32,271 nucleotides of DNA from Pedobacter sp. UBA1951 (GCA_002336465.1 DDEP01000120.1:1-32271), one strand, 5' to 3'. Positions 24,101 through 31,900 are shown, counted from the first letter of the stretch. Numbers and translations are program-made. Notes: generated by a model not told the origin, from the sequence alone.

Positions 24101-24943
24101 AAGTTGCATTATTTGCCTCGTAGTGGCAGAGGAAATGGCATTTGGCTAAAAGGTACAGTTTATTATAGCAATGATAAAGAAACTTGGACAGAAGCAGGGC
24201 CGTTTAGTTGGGAAAGGGATGACAAAGTAAAGGTGTTTAATTTTTCTGAGCATCCAAATGTACGTTACCTAAAAATTGCCTTAACCGAAGGTGTTGGAGG
24301 TTATGGTTCTGGTCGTGAGCTTTATGTGTTTAAAGTGCCGGGAACAGAAAGCTATTTGCCCGGAGACATCAATAATGATAGGAAAATAGACCGAAACGAT
24401 TTGACTTCTTACACAAATTATACAGGATTGCGTAAAGGAGATGCCGATTTTGAAGGTTACATCAGCAATGGAGATATCAATCATAATGGTATAATAGATG
24501 CCTATGATATTTCTGTGGTAGCTACGCAGCTAGATGGGGGGGCAAAACCAAGTGCAGAGAAAATAGAAGGTAAAATAGAATTTACCGGAAATAAACCTAC
24601 CTACAATAAAGATGAAATGGTGGAGATTACCGTAAAAGGGATAGGGCTGAAAGCTGTAAACGCTTTAAGTTTTGCGTTTCCTTACGCCAATCAGGATTTT
24701 GAATTTGTAGGGATAAAGCCACTTAACATGAAAGAGATGGATAATCTTACAAACGATAGATTGCATACCAATGGCGATAAGGTTTTATATCCAACTTTTA
24801 TCAATACGGGAAATAAAGAAACTTTAGAAGGAACGCAAGACCTATTTATCATTAGGTTTAAAGCTAAGCGAAAAGCCACGTTTGATCTAAAAGCCACACA
24901 AGGCTTCTTGGTTGATAAGGCACTGAACGTGATCAAGTTTTAA
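21107..24943 (+). CDS. Secreted multidomain GH31 alpha-glycosidase with FN3-like, CBM32-like, dockerin and cohesin-like modules
   Basis: A 1278-residue exported retaining alpha-glycosidase. The signal peptide spans about residues 1-33 (ending SLYAA). An N-terminal beta-sandwich precedes the (beta/alpha)8 barrel, with the predicted nucleophile D419 in LKTDVAW and acid/base D471 in WSGDQTGG. C-terminal barrel-associated beta domains run to about 830. Then come an FN3-like repeat (about 835-950), an F5/8 type C (CBM32-like) domain (about 955-1080), a type I dockerin with two EF-hand-like loops (GDINNDRKIDRNDL, starting near residue 1086, and GDINHNGIIDAYDI), and a cohesin-like domain to the end. 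The DGWAGTQRYAG segment and module order recall GH31 members acting on alpha-linked GalNAc or galactose; that specificity is a guess. A longer reading from TTG 21053 is rejected because the signal peptide starts at 21107. No SusC/SusD genes are nearby. Confidence 0.92.
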   Translation: MKKVLNPSSLNIVRFLALLIGFLFFQNQSLYAATNGNLEIIGAKKLDATTIELILNNQHKLVVDFYGNHIFRLFQDNGGGAMRAPQAKPDAQILVDQPRKPVSSLNLTDNGHEILISTPSIALSFNKANTLFKLVDLHAKKVVLEEAEPILFENGKVTLSFKANPDEYFYGGGVQNGRFSHKGKMIAIENQNSWTDGGVASPTPFYWSTKGYGLMWYTFKKGKYDFGSKNKAVVKAYHETNYLDVFFMVNQQPAALLNDFYQLTGNPVLLPKFAFYQGHLNAYNRDYWKEDEKGILFEDGKKYKESQKDNGGVKESLNGEKNNYQFSARAVIDRYQKNDMPLGWILPNDGYGAGYGQTETLDGNIQNLKSFGEYARKNGVEIGLWTQSDLHPKEGISPLLQRDIIKEVRDAGVRVLKTDVAWVGAGYSFGLNGVADVGKIMPTYGNNARPFIISLDGWAGTQRYAGIWSGDQTGGVWEYIRFHIPTYIGSGLSGQPNITSDMDGIFGGQNPIVNTRDFQWKTFTPMQLNMDGWGTNEKYPQALGEPITSINRNYLKLKSALLPYTYSIAKEAVTGLPMIKAMFLADKNAYTSGTATQYQFMYGPYFLVAPIYQQTQADQQGNDIRNNIYLPKGTWYDYFTGEKYEGGTVINSFDAPLWKLPVFVKAGGIIPMVNPNNHVKDIDEHTRIYEIYPYGKSSFTAYDDDGKTEIYKKGQGVTTLIESSLSQQTALVTVHATKGNFDGLVKDKSTWFKVNLSEKPKQITAKTGNKTIKLREVNNINDFIKGQNVFYYNAHPNFNEFATKGSEFEKIVITKNPQLWVKVNAVDITATSVTLSISGYQFNPTDQLKKSTGALDVPQNTLVSETNTEAYTLKPTWGKVSNADYYEIDFNQMIYTHIKDTGFLFEGLEPETDYTFRLRAVNKSGTSGWTTINAKTKVNPLQFAIKGITAQTTAQNQEGEEIENLFDFDEASMWHTKWGAKAVPFDLIIDLKTINKLDKLHYLPRSGRGNGIWLKGTVYYSNDKETWTEAGPFSWERDDKVKVFNFSEHPNVRYLKIALTEGVGGYGSGRELYVFKVPGTESYLPGDINNDRKIDRNDLTSYTNYTGLRKGDADFEGYISNGDINHNGIIDAYDISVVATQLDGGAKPSAEKIEGKIEFTGNKPTYNKDEMVEITVKGIGLKAVNALSFAFPYANQDFEFVGIKPLNMKEMDNLTNDRLHTNGDKVLYPTFINTGNKETLEGTQDLFIIRFKAKRKATFDLKATQGFLVDKALNVIKF

Positions 24944-24970
24944 GATCAAATATTTTGCAGGATGATAGAA

Positions 24971-25834
24971 TCAGATTGCTTCGGATAAGACCTCCTGCAA
25001 CTCTTTCAACTCGTCAACCTTCTCTGCCGAGCCTAAATTTTCATAAGCAGAAATGAGGTTCCTGATGATACGGCGTACAATTTCGGCATTGCTACAAGGC
25101 GCATAAAAACCCGGCTGTGGCTCTAAATTGAGTTGACGTAAAAACTGGTCAACATCATGTTTGCCAAAAATAGCACCTTTGTTAAACGCATTGATGTAGA
25201 ACAGTACAGCCTTTTCTTTATCGGGATTGGTCTCGTCTATATAGCCTAAAATAAAATGCTGCGGTAGATTTACACCGTAAACCGGAATATCAAGTTTTTG
25301 TGCTAGAGTAGCATAGATAATGGCTAATGAAATCTGATTCCCTCTTTTACTATCTAATACCTGACTGATATATGAATTCTGAGGGTCGTGGTGGTTTTTG
25401 GTATTGCCGCTAAATCCAAATTGAGTATAAAAAACATGGTTGATCAGCTTTATTTTTTCAATAGAACTCATTTCATATTGTAAGCTTACCCAGATTTCGC
25501 GTTTTATTTCTTCTATCTGGTTAATTACATGTTGCTCATCTAGATCGGGATATTGGTAACGGTTAATGATCAAAGCGCCCTGCAACAAATCAAAAGCGCC
25601 ACTCTGGTACCATAAGTTCAGGTCTAACTTTACATTGTTGAACTGTATGGTATGAACAATGTTCTCGATACGGTCTTGCATAACAGTATCTAAAGACTTT
25701 TCCCATACATTTTCTAGGTAAGAAACCACCTCGCTGCCATAATTGATCAGCCGCTCCTCCACATGCTTAAAAATCTCTTCATCAGGATCATCAAGCAATC
25801 TCACCAAAGCATCTATCTCAGCAAAATTTTTCAT
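24971..25834 (-). CDS. SirB1-type transglutaminase-like protein with N-terminal helical repeats
   Basis: A 287-residue soluble protein. Residues 1-60 look like HEAT-type helices (LVRLLDDPDEEIFKHVEERL). The central SirB1/transglutaminase-like domain contains GFSGNTKNHHDPQNSYI, the family signature RGNQISLAIIYATLAQKL and LPQHFILGY. The only cysteine is in the C-terminal YAPCSN, outside the position of a transglutaminase nucleophile, so this is probably non-catalytic, as in other SirB1 relatives. The C-terminal helices resemble a short TPR. The function is unknown. The gene is divergent from the methyltransferase gene, with only 4 to 37 bases between start codons depending on which methyltransferase start is real. 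The start ATG at 25834 is clear. Confidence 0.82.
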   Translation of the reverse strand: MKNFAEIDALVRLLDDPDEEIFKHVEERLINYGSEVVSYLENVWEKSLDTVMQDRIENIVHTIQFNNVKLDLNLWYQSGAFDLLQGALIINRYQYPDLDEQHVINQIEEIKREIWVSLQYEMSSIEKIKLINHVFYTQFGFSGNTKNHHDPQNSYISQVLDSKRGNQISLAIIYATLAQKLDIPVYGVNLPQHFILGYIDETNPDKEKAVLFYINAFNKGAIFGKHDVDQFLRQLNLEPQPGFYAPCSNAEIVRRIIRNLISAYENLGSAEKVDELKELQEVLSEAI

Positions 25835-25860
25835 TATTATGCAATTACAAGTTCAGTCTT

Positions 25861-25868
25861 TACTTTTG
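25861..25868 (+). promoter_or_regulatory. -7 promoter box TACTTTTG near the methyltransferase start
   Basis: Exact TAnnTTTG match, 3 bases before the ATG at 25872. If it is a promoter, the earlier ATG at 25839 could not be used and the message would be essentially leaderless. Confidence 0.3.
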
Positions 25869-25871
25869 TTT

Positions 25872-26654
25872 ATGGTTTTTACTTTCCTTTTAGATTTTTT
25901 TAAGCATCGTTTAACGGCTAAAAGCCGGCATGGAACACATTCGCCTTTTGTTTACAAACTGGCAGATGAGGTAATTTACGATTTTTCGAATAAAAACGAA
26001 TACAAGCAAATAGAAACGCAACGCAAAAAGCTGTTAAATGACGATAGACTGATAACTGTTACCGATTTAGGCGCTGGTTCTCATCTCAATAAAAACCGTA
26101 CAAAGAAAGTTAAACAGATTGCAAAAAATGCCTTAAAAGCACCTCGTTTGGCGCAGCTTATTTATCGTTTGGCAAAAGATCACAACCCGCAAAACATAAT
26201 AGAATTGGGTACTTGTTTAGGTATAACAACAGCGTATCTGTCAAAAGCTTGTCCTGAAGCAAAAATATTAACCATTGAAGGTTGCCCGCAAACAGCGGCT
26301 GTTGCCGAACAAAACTTTAAAGAGCTGCAATTGGATAATGTAGAGTTACAGGTGGGTAATTTCGATGATTTATTACCCGCAGCTATTGCGGCAAGAGAAA
26401 GGTTAGACTTTGTTTATATAGATGGAAATCATACCAAAGCAGCTACCTTAAATTACTTTAACTGGTGCTTACCTAAGGTACATGACAATACCTTGCTTAT
26501 TTTTGATGATATTTACTGGAGCCAAGGTATGAAAGAAGCGTGGGAGGAGATTAAAGCACATCCAGAAGTGACGATAACCGTAGATTTGTTTTGGATTGGA
26601 CTGGTTTATTTTAGAAAAGGACAGGCAAAAGAACATTTTAAGTTAAAATACTGA
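25872..26654 (+). CDS. Class I SAM-dependent methyltransferase
   Basis: A 260-residue methyltransferase of the O-methyltransferase-like (Methyltransf_24) kind. The N-terminal KHRLTAKSRHGTHSPFVYKL is a recurring opening in Bacteroidota homologues. The SAM-binding motif I is IIELGTCLGITTAYL (about residues 109-123), the acidic residue after strand 2 is in LTIEGCP, and LDFVYIDGNH (D184) with LLIFDDIYW completes the catalytic face. The acceptor is unknown. ATG 25872 is preferred; ATG 25839 would add 11 mostly hydrophobic residues and leave only 4 bases to the divergent gene. The stop is one base before the DUF1345 gene, so the two are cotranscribed. Confidence 0.85.
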   Translation: MVFTFLLDFFKHRLTAKSRHGTHSPFVYKLADEVIYDFSNKNEYKQIETQRKKLLNDDRLITVTDLGAGSHLNKNRTKKVKQIAKNALKAPRLAQLIYRLAKDHNPQNIIELGTCLGITTAYLSKACPEAKILTIEGCPQTAAVAEQNFKELQLDNVELQVGNFDDLLPAAIAARERLDFVYIDGNHTKAATLNYFNWCLPKVHDNTLLIFDDIYWSQGMKEAWEEIKAHPEVTITVDLFWIGLVYFRKGQAKEHFKLKY

Positions 26655-26655
26655 T

Positions 26656-27327
26656 ATGAAAAATACATCAGGATTGAGCAAAATACAAAAACAAAAAGCA
26701 GGAGAACGTTTTGCCATAAGCGTTGTTTGTGGTATAGCAGCGTTTTTTATCAGTGAAATATTTGATCTTGATTTGATCAGTCGCCTCATGTCTGGATGGA
26801 TTATATTCTGTATCATACAGATTGCCACTAGTTGGTGGATATTTAACCACACCACACCTAAACAGACAAAGCTTCATGCAAATATTGAGGATGGGGGTAG
26901 GGCTGCTATTTTTCTGGTAGTATTACTGGCAACCTTTGCAGGGTTACTGGCTGTATTCATTTTGATCGCCAAAGCTAAAGTGAACGAAAGCCATGCGTGG
27001 TTATATCTTGTTTTGGGAATGTTAGGTATGTTTTTAAGCTGGTTCTTGGTACATACTATTTATACGGTACGTTATGCACATCTGTATTATGAGATGCATG
27101 GCAATAAAATACACGGGGGATTAAAATTTCCTCATGATGACGAACCTGATTTCATTGATTTTGCTTACCATTCGCTGGTAATAGGCATGACCTTTCAGGT
27201 ATCTGATATTGATGTTACTACTCGTAAAATGAGAAGACTGACCTTGTGGCACAGTGTAATTTCTTTTGTATTCAATACCTGCATTATTGCGCTTACCATC
27301 AATGCTGCGGCAGGTATTGCAGGATAA
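26656..27327 (+). CDS. DUF1345 integral membrane protein
   Basis: A 223-residue membrane protein with about five helices: residues 18-40, 45-65, 78-103, 112-137 and a last one near the C-terminus. Family features include the DDEPDFIDFAYHSLVIGMTFQVSDIDVTTR region between helices four and five and a conserved HS near the last helix (LWHSVISFVFNT). The biochemical role of DUF1345 proteins is unknown. It begins one base after the stop of the methyltransferase gene, the only functional clue. It converges on the esterase gene with 9 bases between stops and no evident terminator. Confidence 0.87.
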   Translation: MKNTSGLSKIQKQKAGERFAISVVCGIAAFFISEIFDLDLISRLMSGWIIFCIIQIATSWWIFNHTTPKQTKLHANIEDGGRAAIFLVVLLATFAGLLAVFILIAKAKVNESHAWLYLVLGMLGMFLSWFLVHTIYTVRYAHLYYEMHGNKIHGGLKFPHDDEPDFIDFAYHSLVIGMTFQVSDIDVTTRKMRRLTLWHSVISFVFNTCIIALTINAAAGIAG

Positions 27328-27336
27328 CTTCTTTTT

Positions 27337-28167
27337 TTAATTTTGGTCTATGCAGGTTTTAAAAAAGTTAATAATTGCAATATTGGCCCCGATCGGGTAA
27401 GCATGACCGCCATTGTGTGTGAATATATACACCGGATTGCCAGTTTTAGAAGGGTAAAAAGTAACAGATCCTTCGGTTTTTTTAGAAGCCAAATCGCATT
27501 GATTGAGCTTTAAAACATATTCATATGTTGTTTTCTGCCAAATGGGTTTAACAAGCGGGTCTTTTAAGCCTATGAGATGAAATAAAGGTTTGGGCTGTAA
27601 ATAGCTTAATAACTTTAATGCTGCTGCAGCAGTAGGTGCTACGGCTTTTATTTCATTGCCTCGTTTGGCCCATAATAAATAGGTGAATCCTCCTCCGTTA
27701 GAGTGACCGGTTATAAAAACTTGTTGTTTGTCGATACGGTAATTTTCTTTCAAGGTTTTTAGCATGGCATCAAAAAACTGCAAATCTGTATTTTCGTTGT
27801 CATCAATACTCATTTGCCAGCCCGGTAGGTTTCCCGCGCGATCAACGAGCTGCCCTGCTGTGTTTAGGCCCTGTGGGCATATAAAAATGGCTTCAGGCCA
27901 TAATTGGTCAAATTGTTGGGTGTTGTACATCTTACGCATAGTGCCTCCGTGCCCATGAAAAGCAAAGATAACAGGTGTCTTGCCGGGTACGGTTTGTGGA
28001 GGTATGTAAACCAATGCTTTTCTTGTGATGCCTTTGATTTGCCATGTCATTTCTATGGGAGTAGCACCATTAGAAGATTTGGCGTTTGCATGGCACAATT
28101 GAACAAAACCTATGTATGCAATTATAAAAGCACATACATTTATAAAGCGTTTTATGCGATTTTTCAT
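27337..28167 (-). CDS. Secreted esterase of the PHB-depolymerase/feruloyl-esterase (LpqC-like) type
   Basis: A 276-residue exported alpha/beta hydrolase. A signal peptide covers about residues 1-27 (ending QLCHA). The oxyanion segment is VIFAFHGHGGTMRKM, the nucleophile elbow GHSNGG has Ser156, and the likely acid and base are D203 (LIGLKDPLV) and H255 (HNGGHAYP). This pattern is shared by polyhydroxybutyrate depolymerase-like and CE1 feruloyl/acetylxylan esterases; the actual ester is not predictable. The start is ATG 28167. A longer reading to 28233 would begin next to the terminator of the upstream gene and would place about 22 residues before the signal peptide, so it is rejected. It seems to be transcribed on its own. 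Confidence 0.87.
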   Translation of the reverse strand: MKNRIKRFINVCAFIIAYIGFVQLCHANAKSSNGATPIEMTWQIKGITRKALVYIPPQTVPGKTPVIFAFHGHGGTMRKMYNTQQFDQLWPEAIFICPQGLNTAGQLVDRAGNLPGWQMSIDDNENTDLQFFDAMLKTLKENYRIDKQQVFITGHSNGGGFTYLLWAKRGNEIKAVAPTAAAALKLLSYLQPKPLFHLIGLKDPLVKPIWQKTTYEYVLKLNQCDLASKKTEGSVTFYPSKTGNPVYIFTHNGGHAYPIGANIAIINFFKTCIDQN

Positions 28168-28233
28168 AAAAAGAGATTTATATCTTAAGAAGATACTTTT
28201 TACCGAAAAAGGTTTAATAACTGGTGTTGTCAT

Positions 28234-28265
28234 AAAAAAAGAGCATCCTTGTAAGGGTGCTCTTT
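28234..28265 (-). terminator. Rho-independent terminator after the acylase gene
   Basis: AAAGAGCATCCTT (28238-28250) pairs with AAGGGTGCTCTTT (28253-28265) with one G-T pair; on the minus strand it is followed by a run of seven Ts. It lies 18 bases after the acylase stop and separates that gene from the esterase gene. Confidence 0.85.
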
Positions 28266-28283
28266 TATTGATTTAAATTTAAG

Positions 28284-30458
28284 TTATTCTCCTGGTCTGT
28301 AAATACGTTCTGCATTTTTCAGTACATCCTCCTTATAGAAGTACACATCTTTAAACTGTCCTTTACTGTACATTAGGGCTTGGTCGTTAAAATGTTTTGA
28401 TTTGGGATCTCCACTATTTCCGCCTGCCAAAACAGATTTAGCTTTTATCCTGTCGCCAAATTCTACTACGCATACAAAGCTGTTACCACTTGTTCCATAA
28501 CGTTTATTGGTTTTGAACATACTGCTGCGGAATGAAGGTAATTGTCCCCAAATACCCGAACCAAAAGCTACGGGTAAACTTGGTGCATTATCGTCATATT
28601 GTTCATCTATGTTTCCGGTTAAACGTTGAAAACGGTTTATCTCTCCCCAAGTTACTTGCCATTTGCCAAAACGCTGGTTCAAATTGTTGATAGTGGCTTT
28701 TAGAGGCGCCAACAAATCTATGGGTTTTGCAGTTTGGGCAAATGCGGTTGTAGAAGTAACCTGATCTTTCTCTTCGGGATCAATATATACCTTTTGTATC
28801 ATGCTGTTTAAGCGTGGAGCCCACTCCATAGCCAAAGCGGCTGCTACAGAGTTTTCGGCACTATGGTAATCCCATTTTCTTAAAATATCAACAGGGTTTT
28901 TTAAAGTGCTCTTTAAGGTGTCGGTTGCAGGTAAATCATCATAAGCTTTGATCAGCGCAGGCAATAAAACCTCAAATGCCGAAAGGTAAGTGTCATATCC
29001 CATGGCAATCACTTTATCCATGTTGTATTTAACAGGTCTGTTCAGTAAACGTAAGGCCGATACACCTCTGAAGTTTTCGCCATCTGGGGCCATATAACTA
29101 GGATAATTGCTTTTTTTAGGGCTGTTTGCACCTGCTACAGTAAATGGTGTTGAGTTGCAGTTTTGTAACCATCCATTTACCGGGTTATAAACGTGTACAC
29201 TCTCATTTACCGGGTGTAAACCTTTCCAAGCGGTTGCAGATGTAGAACCATCCACTACATCGGCCCAATTGTATTTGGTATCTCTTATGGGTATGTAGTT
29301 GCCGTGCCAGTAGGCAATATTGCCTGCTGCATCAGCATATACGGTATTATTTGAGCCGTTGGCTCGTAAATCCATCGCTTTTTTATAATCGTCAAAGCTT
29401 TTTGATTTGGTACGTACCCAGCTTTGTACCAAACTTTCGGGGTTTCTGTTCTGATGGCGCAACGTGATCCATTTACCATCTCTTATAGCCATTACAGGGC
29501 CGTTTATGGTAAAGTAAGTCTTGAAAGATTTAGATTTCAGTTTGCCATTCTCAACATACTTGATTTCTATGTTCTTGATCTTTACAGGATGTTTTTTTCC
29601 ATCGTACTCGTAAAAAAGATTTTCGCCTGTCTTGGTGATTTTTTCGGCATACATATCTGCAATATCTACGTTGTTAGAAGTGTGCATCCAACCGCAGAAA
29701 TCATTGAAACCTTGGTACACAAAAAACTGACCCCAAGTTACGGCACCATAAACATTTAAGCCTTCATCGCTATGTATTTGTACCTCGGGCCTAAAATAGA
29801 AAGTAGTATGTGGGTTAAGATATAAGATAGCTTTCCCATTTTCAGTGATCTTAGGTGCAAAGGCAAAGCCATTAGAACCGCTTTGTTGATCTTTTATTTC
29901 TGGAATATAGGCCGTAGGCTCATGGTCATTGGTGTAAAATCGTTTAAGTTCGGCAATAGTAAGATTGCCGGTATTGATGGCACCTATACTACCATCTGTC
30001 CACAGAAAAGGGTACCAAGGTTTAAAACGGGTTAATAAAGCGGGTTTTACCTGCGGATTTTTATACAGGTAATAGTTAATACCATTTGCATAAGCATCTA
30101 ATAATTTCTTTAACCATGGAGCTGCTTTTTTATAATCAGCTACGGCATCGGCACTATCAATCAAGAGGCGGATCTGTAAATCGTTAAAGAGATTCTTCTC
30201 GCCGCTGATCTCAGATAACCTGCCTAATTTTTCTACATAGTTCAATTCTACTCGTTTAAAATCATCTTCGCATTGTGCGTATAAAAGACCAAAAACAGCA
30301 TCAGCATCTGTTTTGCCATATACATGCGGTATTCCCCATTTGTCTCTAATGATCTGTACCTGCTTTGCCTGCTTCTCTAAACGGGAAATTTCGGTTGGGG
30401 TTAATTTTTGCGCAAATAGGGTTAAAGGAAGAAATAAGAATAGCAACAATTGTTTCAT
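28284..30458 (-). CDS. Exported penicillin-acylase-family Ntn hydrolase
   Basis: A 724-residue precursor of an N-terminal-nucleophile amidohydrolase. A signal peptide (MKQLLLFLFLPLTLFAQ) leads into an alpha-chain region with RDKWGIPHVYGKTDADAVFG and AQCEDDF. The autoprocessing site is at QSGSNGFAFAP, making Ser195 the N-terminus of the beta chain; TWGQFFVYQGFND and HTSNNVDIADMYAE follow as expected for the active-site pocket. Relatives cleave beta-lactams, acyl-homoserine lactones or lipopeptides, so the true substrate is open. The start is ATG 30458 because the signal peptide begins there; a reading to 30485 adds nine polar residues. It lies downstream of the Omp85-like gene on the same strand, 159 bases away. 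Confidence 0.9.
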   Translation of the reverse strand: MKQLLLFLFLPLTLFAQKLTPTEISRLEKQAKQVQIIRDKWGIPHVYGKTDADAVFGLLYAQCEDDFKRVELNYVEKLGRLSEISGEKNLFNDLQIRLLIDSADAVADYKKAAPWLKKLLDAYANGINYYLYKNPQVKPALLTRFKPWYPFLWTDGSIGAINTGNLTIAELKRFYTNDHEPTAYIPEIKDQQSGSNGFAFAPKITENGKAILYLNPHTTFYFRPEVQIHSDEGLNVYGAVTWGQFFVYQGFNDFCGWMHTSNNVDIADMYAEKITKTGENLFYEYDGKKHPVKIKNIEIKYVENGKLKSKSFKTYFTINGPVMAIRDGKWITLRHQNRNPESLVQSWVRTKSKSFDDYKKAMDLRANGSNNTVYADAAGNIAYWHGNYIPIRDTKYNWADVVDGSTSATAWKGLHPVNESVHVYNPVNGWLQNCNSTPFTVAGANSPKKSNYPSYMAPDGENFRGVSALRLLNRPVKYNMDKVIAMGYDTYLSAFEVLLPALIKAYDDLPATDTLKSTLKNPVDILRKWDYHSAENSVAAALAMEWAPRLNSMIQKVYIDPEEKDQVTSTTAFAQTAKPIDLLAPLKATINNLNQRFGKWQVTWGEINRFQRLTGNIDEQYDDNAPSLPVAFGSGIWGQLPSFRSSMFKTNKRYGTSGNSFVCVVEFGDRIKAKSVLAGGNSGDPKSKHFNDQALMYSKGQFKDVYFYKEDVLKNAERIYRPGE

Positions 30459-30560
30459 ATACTGATTACAAGTTTTGGTTAACATTAACGAATATCCAAA
30501 CTTTATCTTAGTATATAAAGCATGTGCTTAAGTTGCAAGCATATTTTTACTTAGCGTTTT

Positions 30561-30572
30561 TTCAAGCTTGAA
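30561..30572. repeat. 12-base perfect palindrome upstream of the acylase gene
   Basis: TTCAAGCTTGAA in the 159-base gap between the Omp85-like and acylase genes, about 100 bases before the acylase start. On the minus strand it is followed by As, not Ts, so it is not an intrinsic terminator. A dimeric regulator site is possible but unproven. Confidence 0.25.
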
Positions 30573-30617
30573 CAAACATAAATTGAGAATAAGCTGATGA
30601 AGCTTTGCAGATGGCTA

Positions 30618-31748
30618 TTAAAATGCTTCGCCTAAGCCAATATAAAAACCGGTTTGCCTTTTTTCGCCGGGACGTTTTTCGCCCACGCCGTAATCAAAGC
30701 GCACACTTAAACCTTTGGCCGTATCAAAAAAGTATCTGCCTCCAACACCATAGTTGGGCTTGAAATCATTTAAATTTACTTCATTGTTGTTGAATACTTT
30801 ACCTAAACCAGCAAAAGCTACAAAAGCGAAACGGTTCATAAAACGATAACGTAATTCGGCTTGCCCTTGCAGTAGGTTCTCATCACGGTAACGACCCGCA
30901 TAATAACCCCGCATAATTTCATCATTACCCAATTGCGGTAACATGTAAAAGGAAGTACGGTTGCTTTGAACGGTATGGTAAATGGCTTGTACACCTAAAA
31001 TTACTTTAGGTGTGAAAGACCAGAAATTGCGCAAGTTTATTTTAATCTGGCTACCTTTAAAATTATCTCCTCCAAAAATATCGGGCGCATATTGGTAAGA
31101 AATACGACCAAAAAAACCTTTTGTAGGGAAGTTGTTGCTGTTGCGGGTATCTAAACTTTGTGATACACCTATAAATACTACAGACCCTCCATCTTTATCT
31201 AATATAAGTGGGTCTTTTGCAAAAATCCCATCAGCTACCTTATCTGTAAAGCTGTAATTTTCAAAACCTAGGGAAACTCCAGTATAGCTTTTTGCAATAA
31301 AGCTTTTTTCGGCGTCAAACAACATTTTTATAGAATGCTGTACAAGTTTGTCTTCGTTAGCGGCCAATGTGTTGTTGCCTAAGCCATAAAAGTTAAAGGG
31401 CATATCTTTAAAGCGTATTTCTCCAATGAGGTGATGCTTATTTTCTTTTGTCCAAACATCGCCTTTTAAAGTAACGCTGTAAGTACCTTTTGTAGAATAA
31501 GAACCCATACCATAAAAATTAGAACTGCGGTTTAAAGTATCTTTCCTATCGAGGTATAATGAATATACTGCACCTAAGCCCAATTCAAACCCGGTTTCTT
31601 GTGCATACCCCAATACGGGTACAGGCATAAAACTCGATTTGCGGGTAGTATCTTTTTCATTCGATAACAACTTACGGATCAGTTTGCCTTGTGCGCTGCA
31701 TACCAATACGCTTATGGTCATTAAAAAGGATAGTACAACTTTTTTCAT
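30618..31748 (-). CDS. BamA/TamA-family (Omp85-like) outer-membrane barrel protein
   Basis: A 376-residue outer-membrane protein with a signal peptide (about 1-19, ending VCSA) and alternating beta-strand pattern throughout, ending in a terminal phenylalanine (GLGEAF). The Omp85 lid-loop-like motif is MRGYYAGRYRD, where family members have VRGY or similar. There is no room for POTRA repeats: the barrel starts within about 40 residues of the signal cleavage site, so it is a short, barrel-only surface antigen type protein, not the essential BamA. Such proteins may translocate an attached partner or act as pores; the role here is unknown. A promoter box ends 5 bases before its ATG. Confidence 0.85.
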   Translation of the reverse strand: MKKVVLSFLMTISVLVCSAQGKLIRKLLSNEKDTTRKSSFMPVPVLGYAQETGFELGLGAVYSLYLDRKDTLNRSSNFYGMGSYSTKGTYSVTLKGDVWTKENKHHLIGEIRFKDMPFNFYGLGNNTLAANEDKLVQHSIKMLFDAEKSFIAKSYTGVSLGFENYSFTDKVADGIFAKDPLILDKDGGSVVFIGVSQSLDTRNSNNFPTKGFFGRISYQYAPDIFGGDNFKGSQIKINLRNFWSFTPKVILGVQAIYHTVQSNRTSFYMLPQLGNDEIMRGYYAGRYRDENLLQGQAELRYRFMNRFAFVAFAGLGKVFNNNEVNLNDFKPNYGVGGRYFFDTAKGLSVRFDYGVGEKRPGEKRQTGFYIGLGEAF

Positions 31749-31753
31749 AGGGA

Positions 31754-31761
31754 CAAAGCTA
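31754..31761 (-). promoter_or_regulatory. -7 promoter box TAGCTTTG next to the Omp85-like gene start
   Basis: Exact TAnnTTTG match on the minus strand, 5 bases (TCCCT) before the ATG at 31748. No -33 element is clear. Use of this box would give a nearly leaderless mRNA. Confidence 0.4.
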
Positions 31762-31847
31762 TTACAAATACCTTAAATGCGTTTAAAATTTTAATAATTA
31801 ACTTGTTTTGAATGCCTTACCTTAAGATGACAAATAAACAACATAGA

Positions 31848-31879
31848 TTGGCAAAGATTAAAGTAATTGGTTACTTTTG
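31848..31879 (+). promoter_or_regulatory. Promoter for the deoxyhypusine-synthase-like gene
   Basis: TTG at 31848-31850 and TACTTTTG at 31872-31879, separated by 21 bases, resemble the Bacteroidota -33/-7 pair. The start codon lies 21 bases after the -7 box. It is the best promoter match in the window. Confidence 0.6.
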
Positions 31880-31900
31880 CCGAATTAAAATCAATAAATA

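Noticed and set aside
24955..25000. Inverted arms TTGCAGGA and TCCTGCAA at the end of the SirB1-like gene
   Set aside because: The 30-base loop and the lack of a T run make it a poor terminator; the 8-base arms may be chance.
28168..28233. N-terminal extension of the esterase to 28233
   Set aside because: It would begin next to the acylase terminator and push the signal peptide inward; ATG 28167 fits a normal signal peptide.
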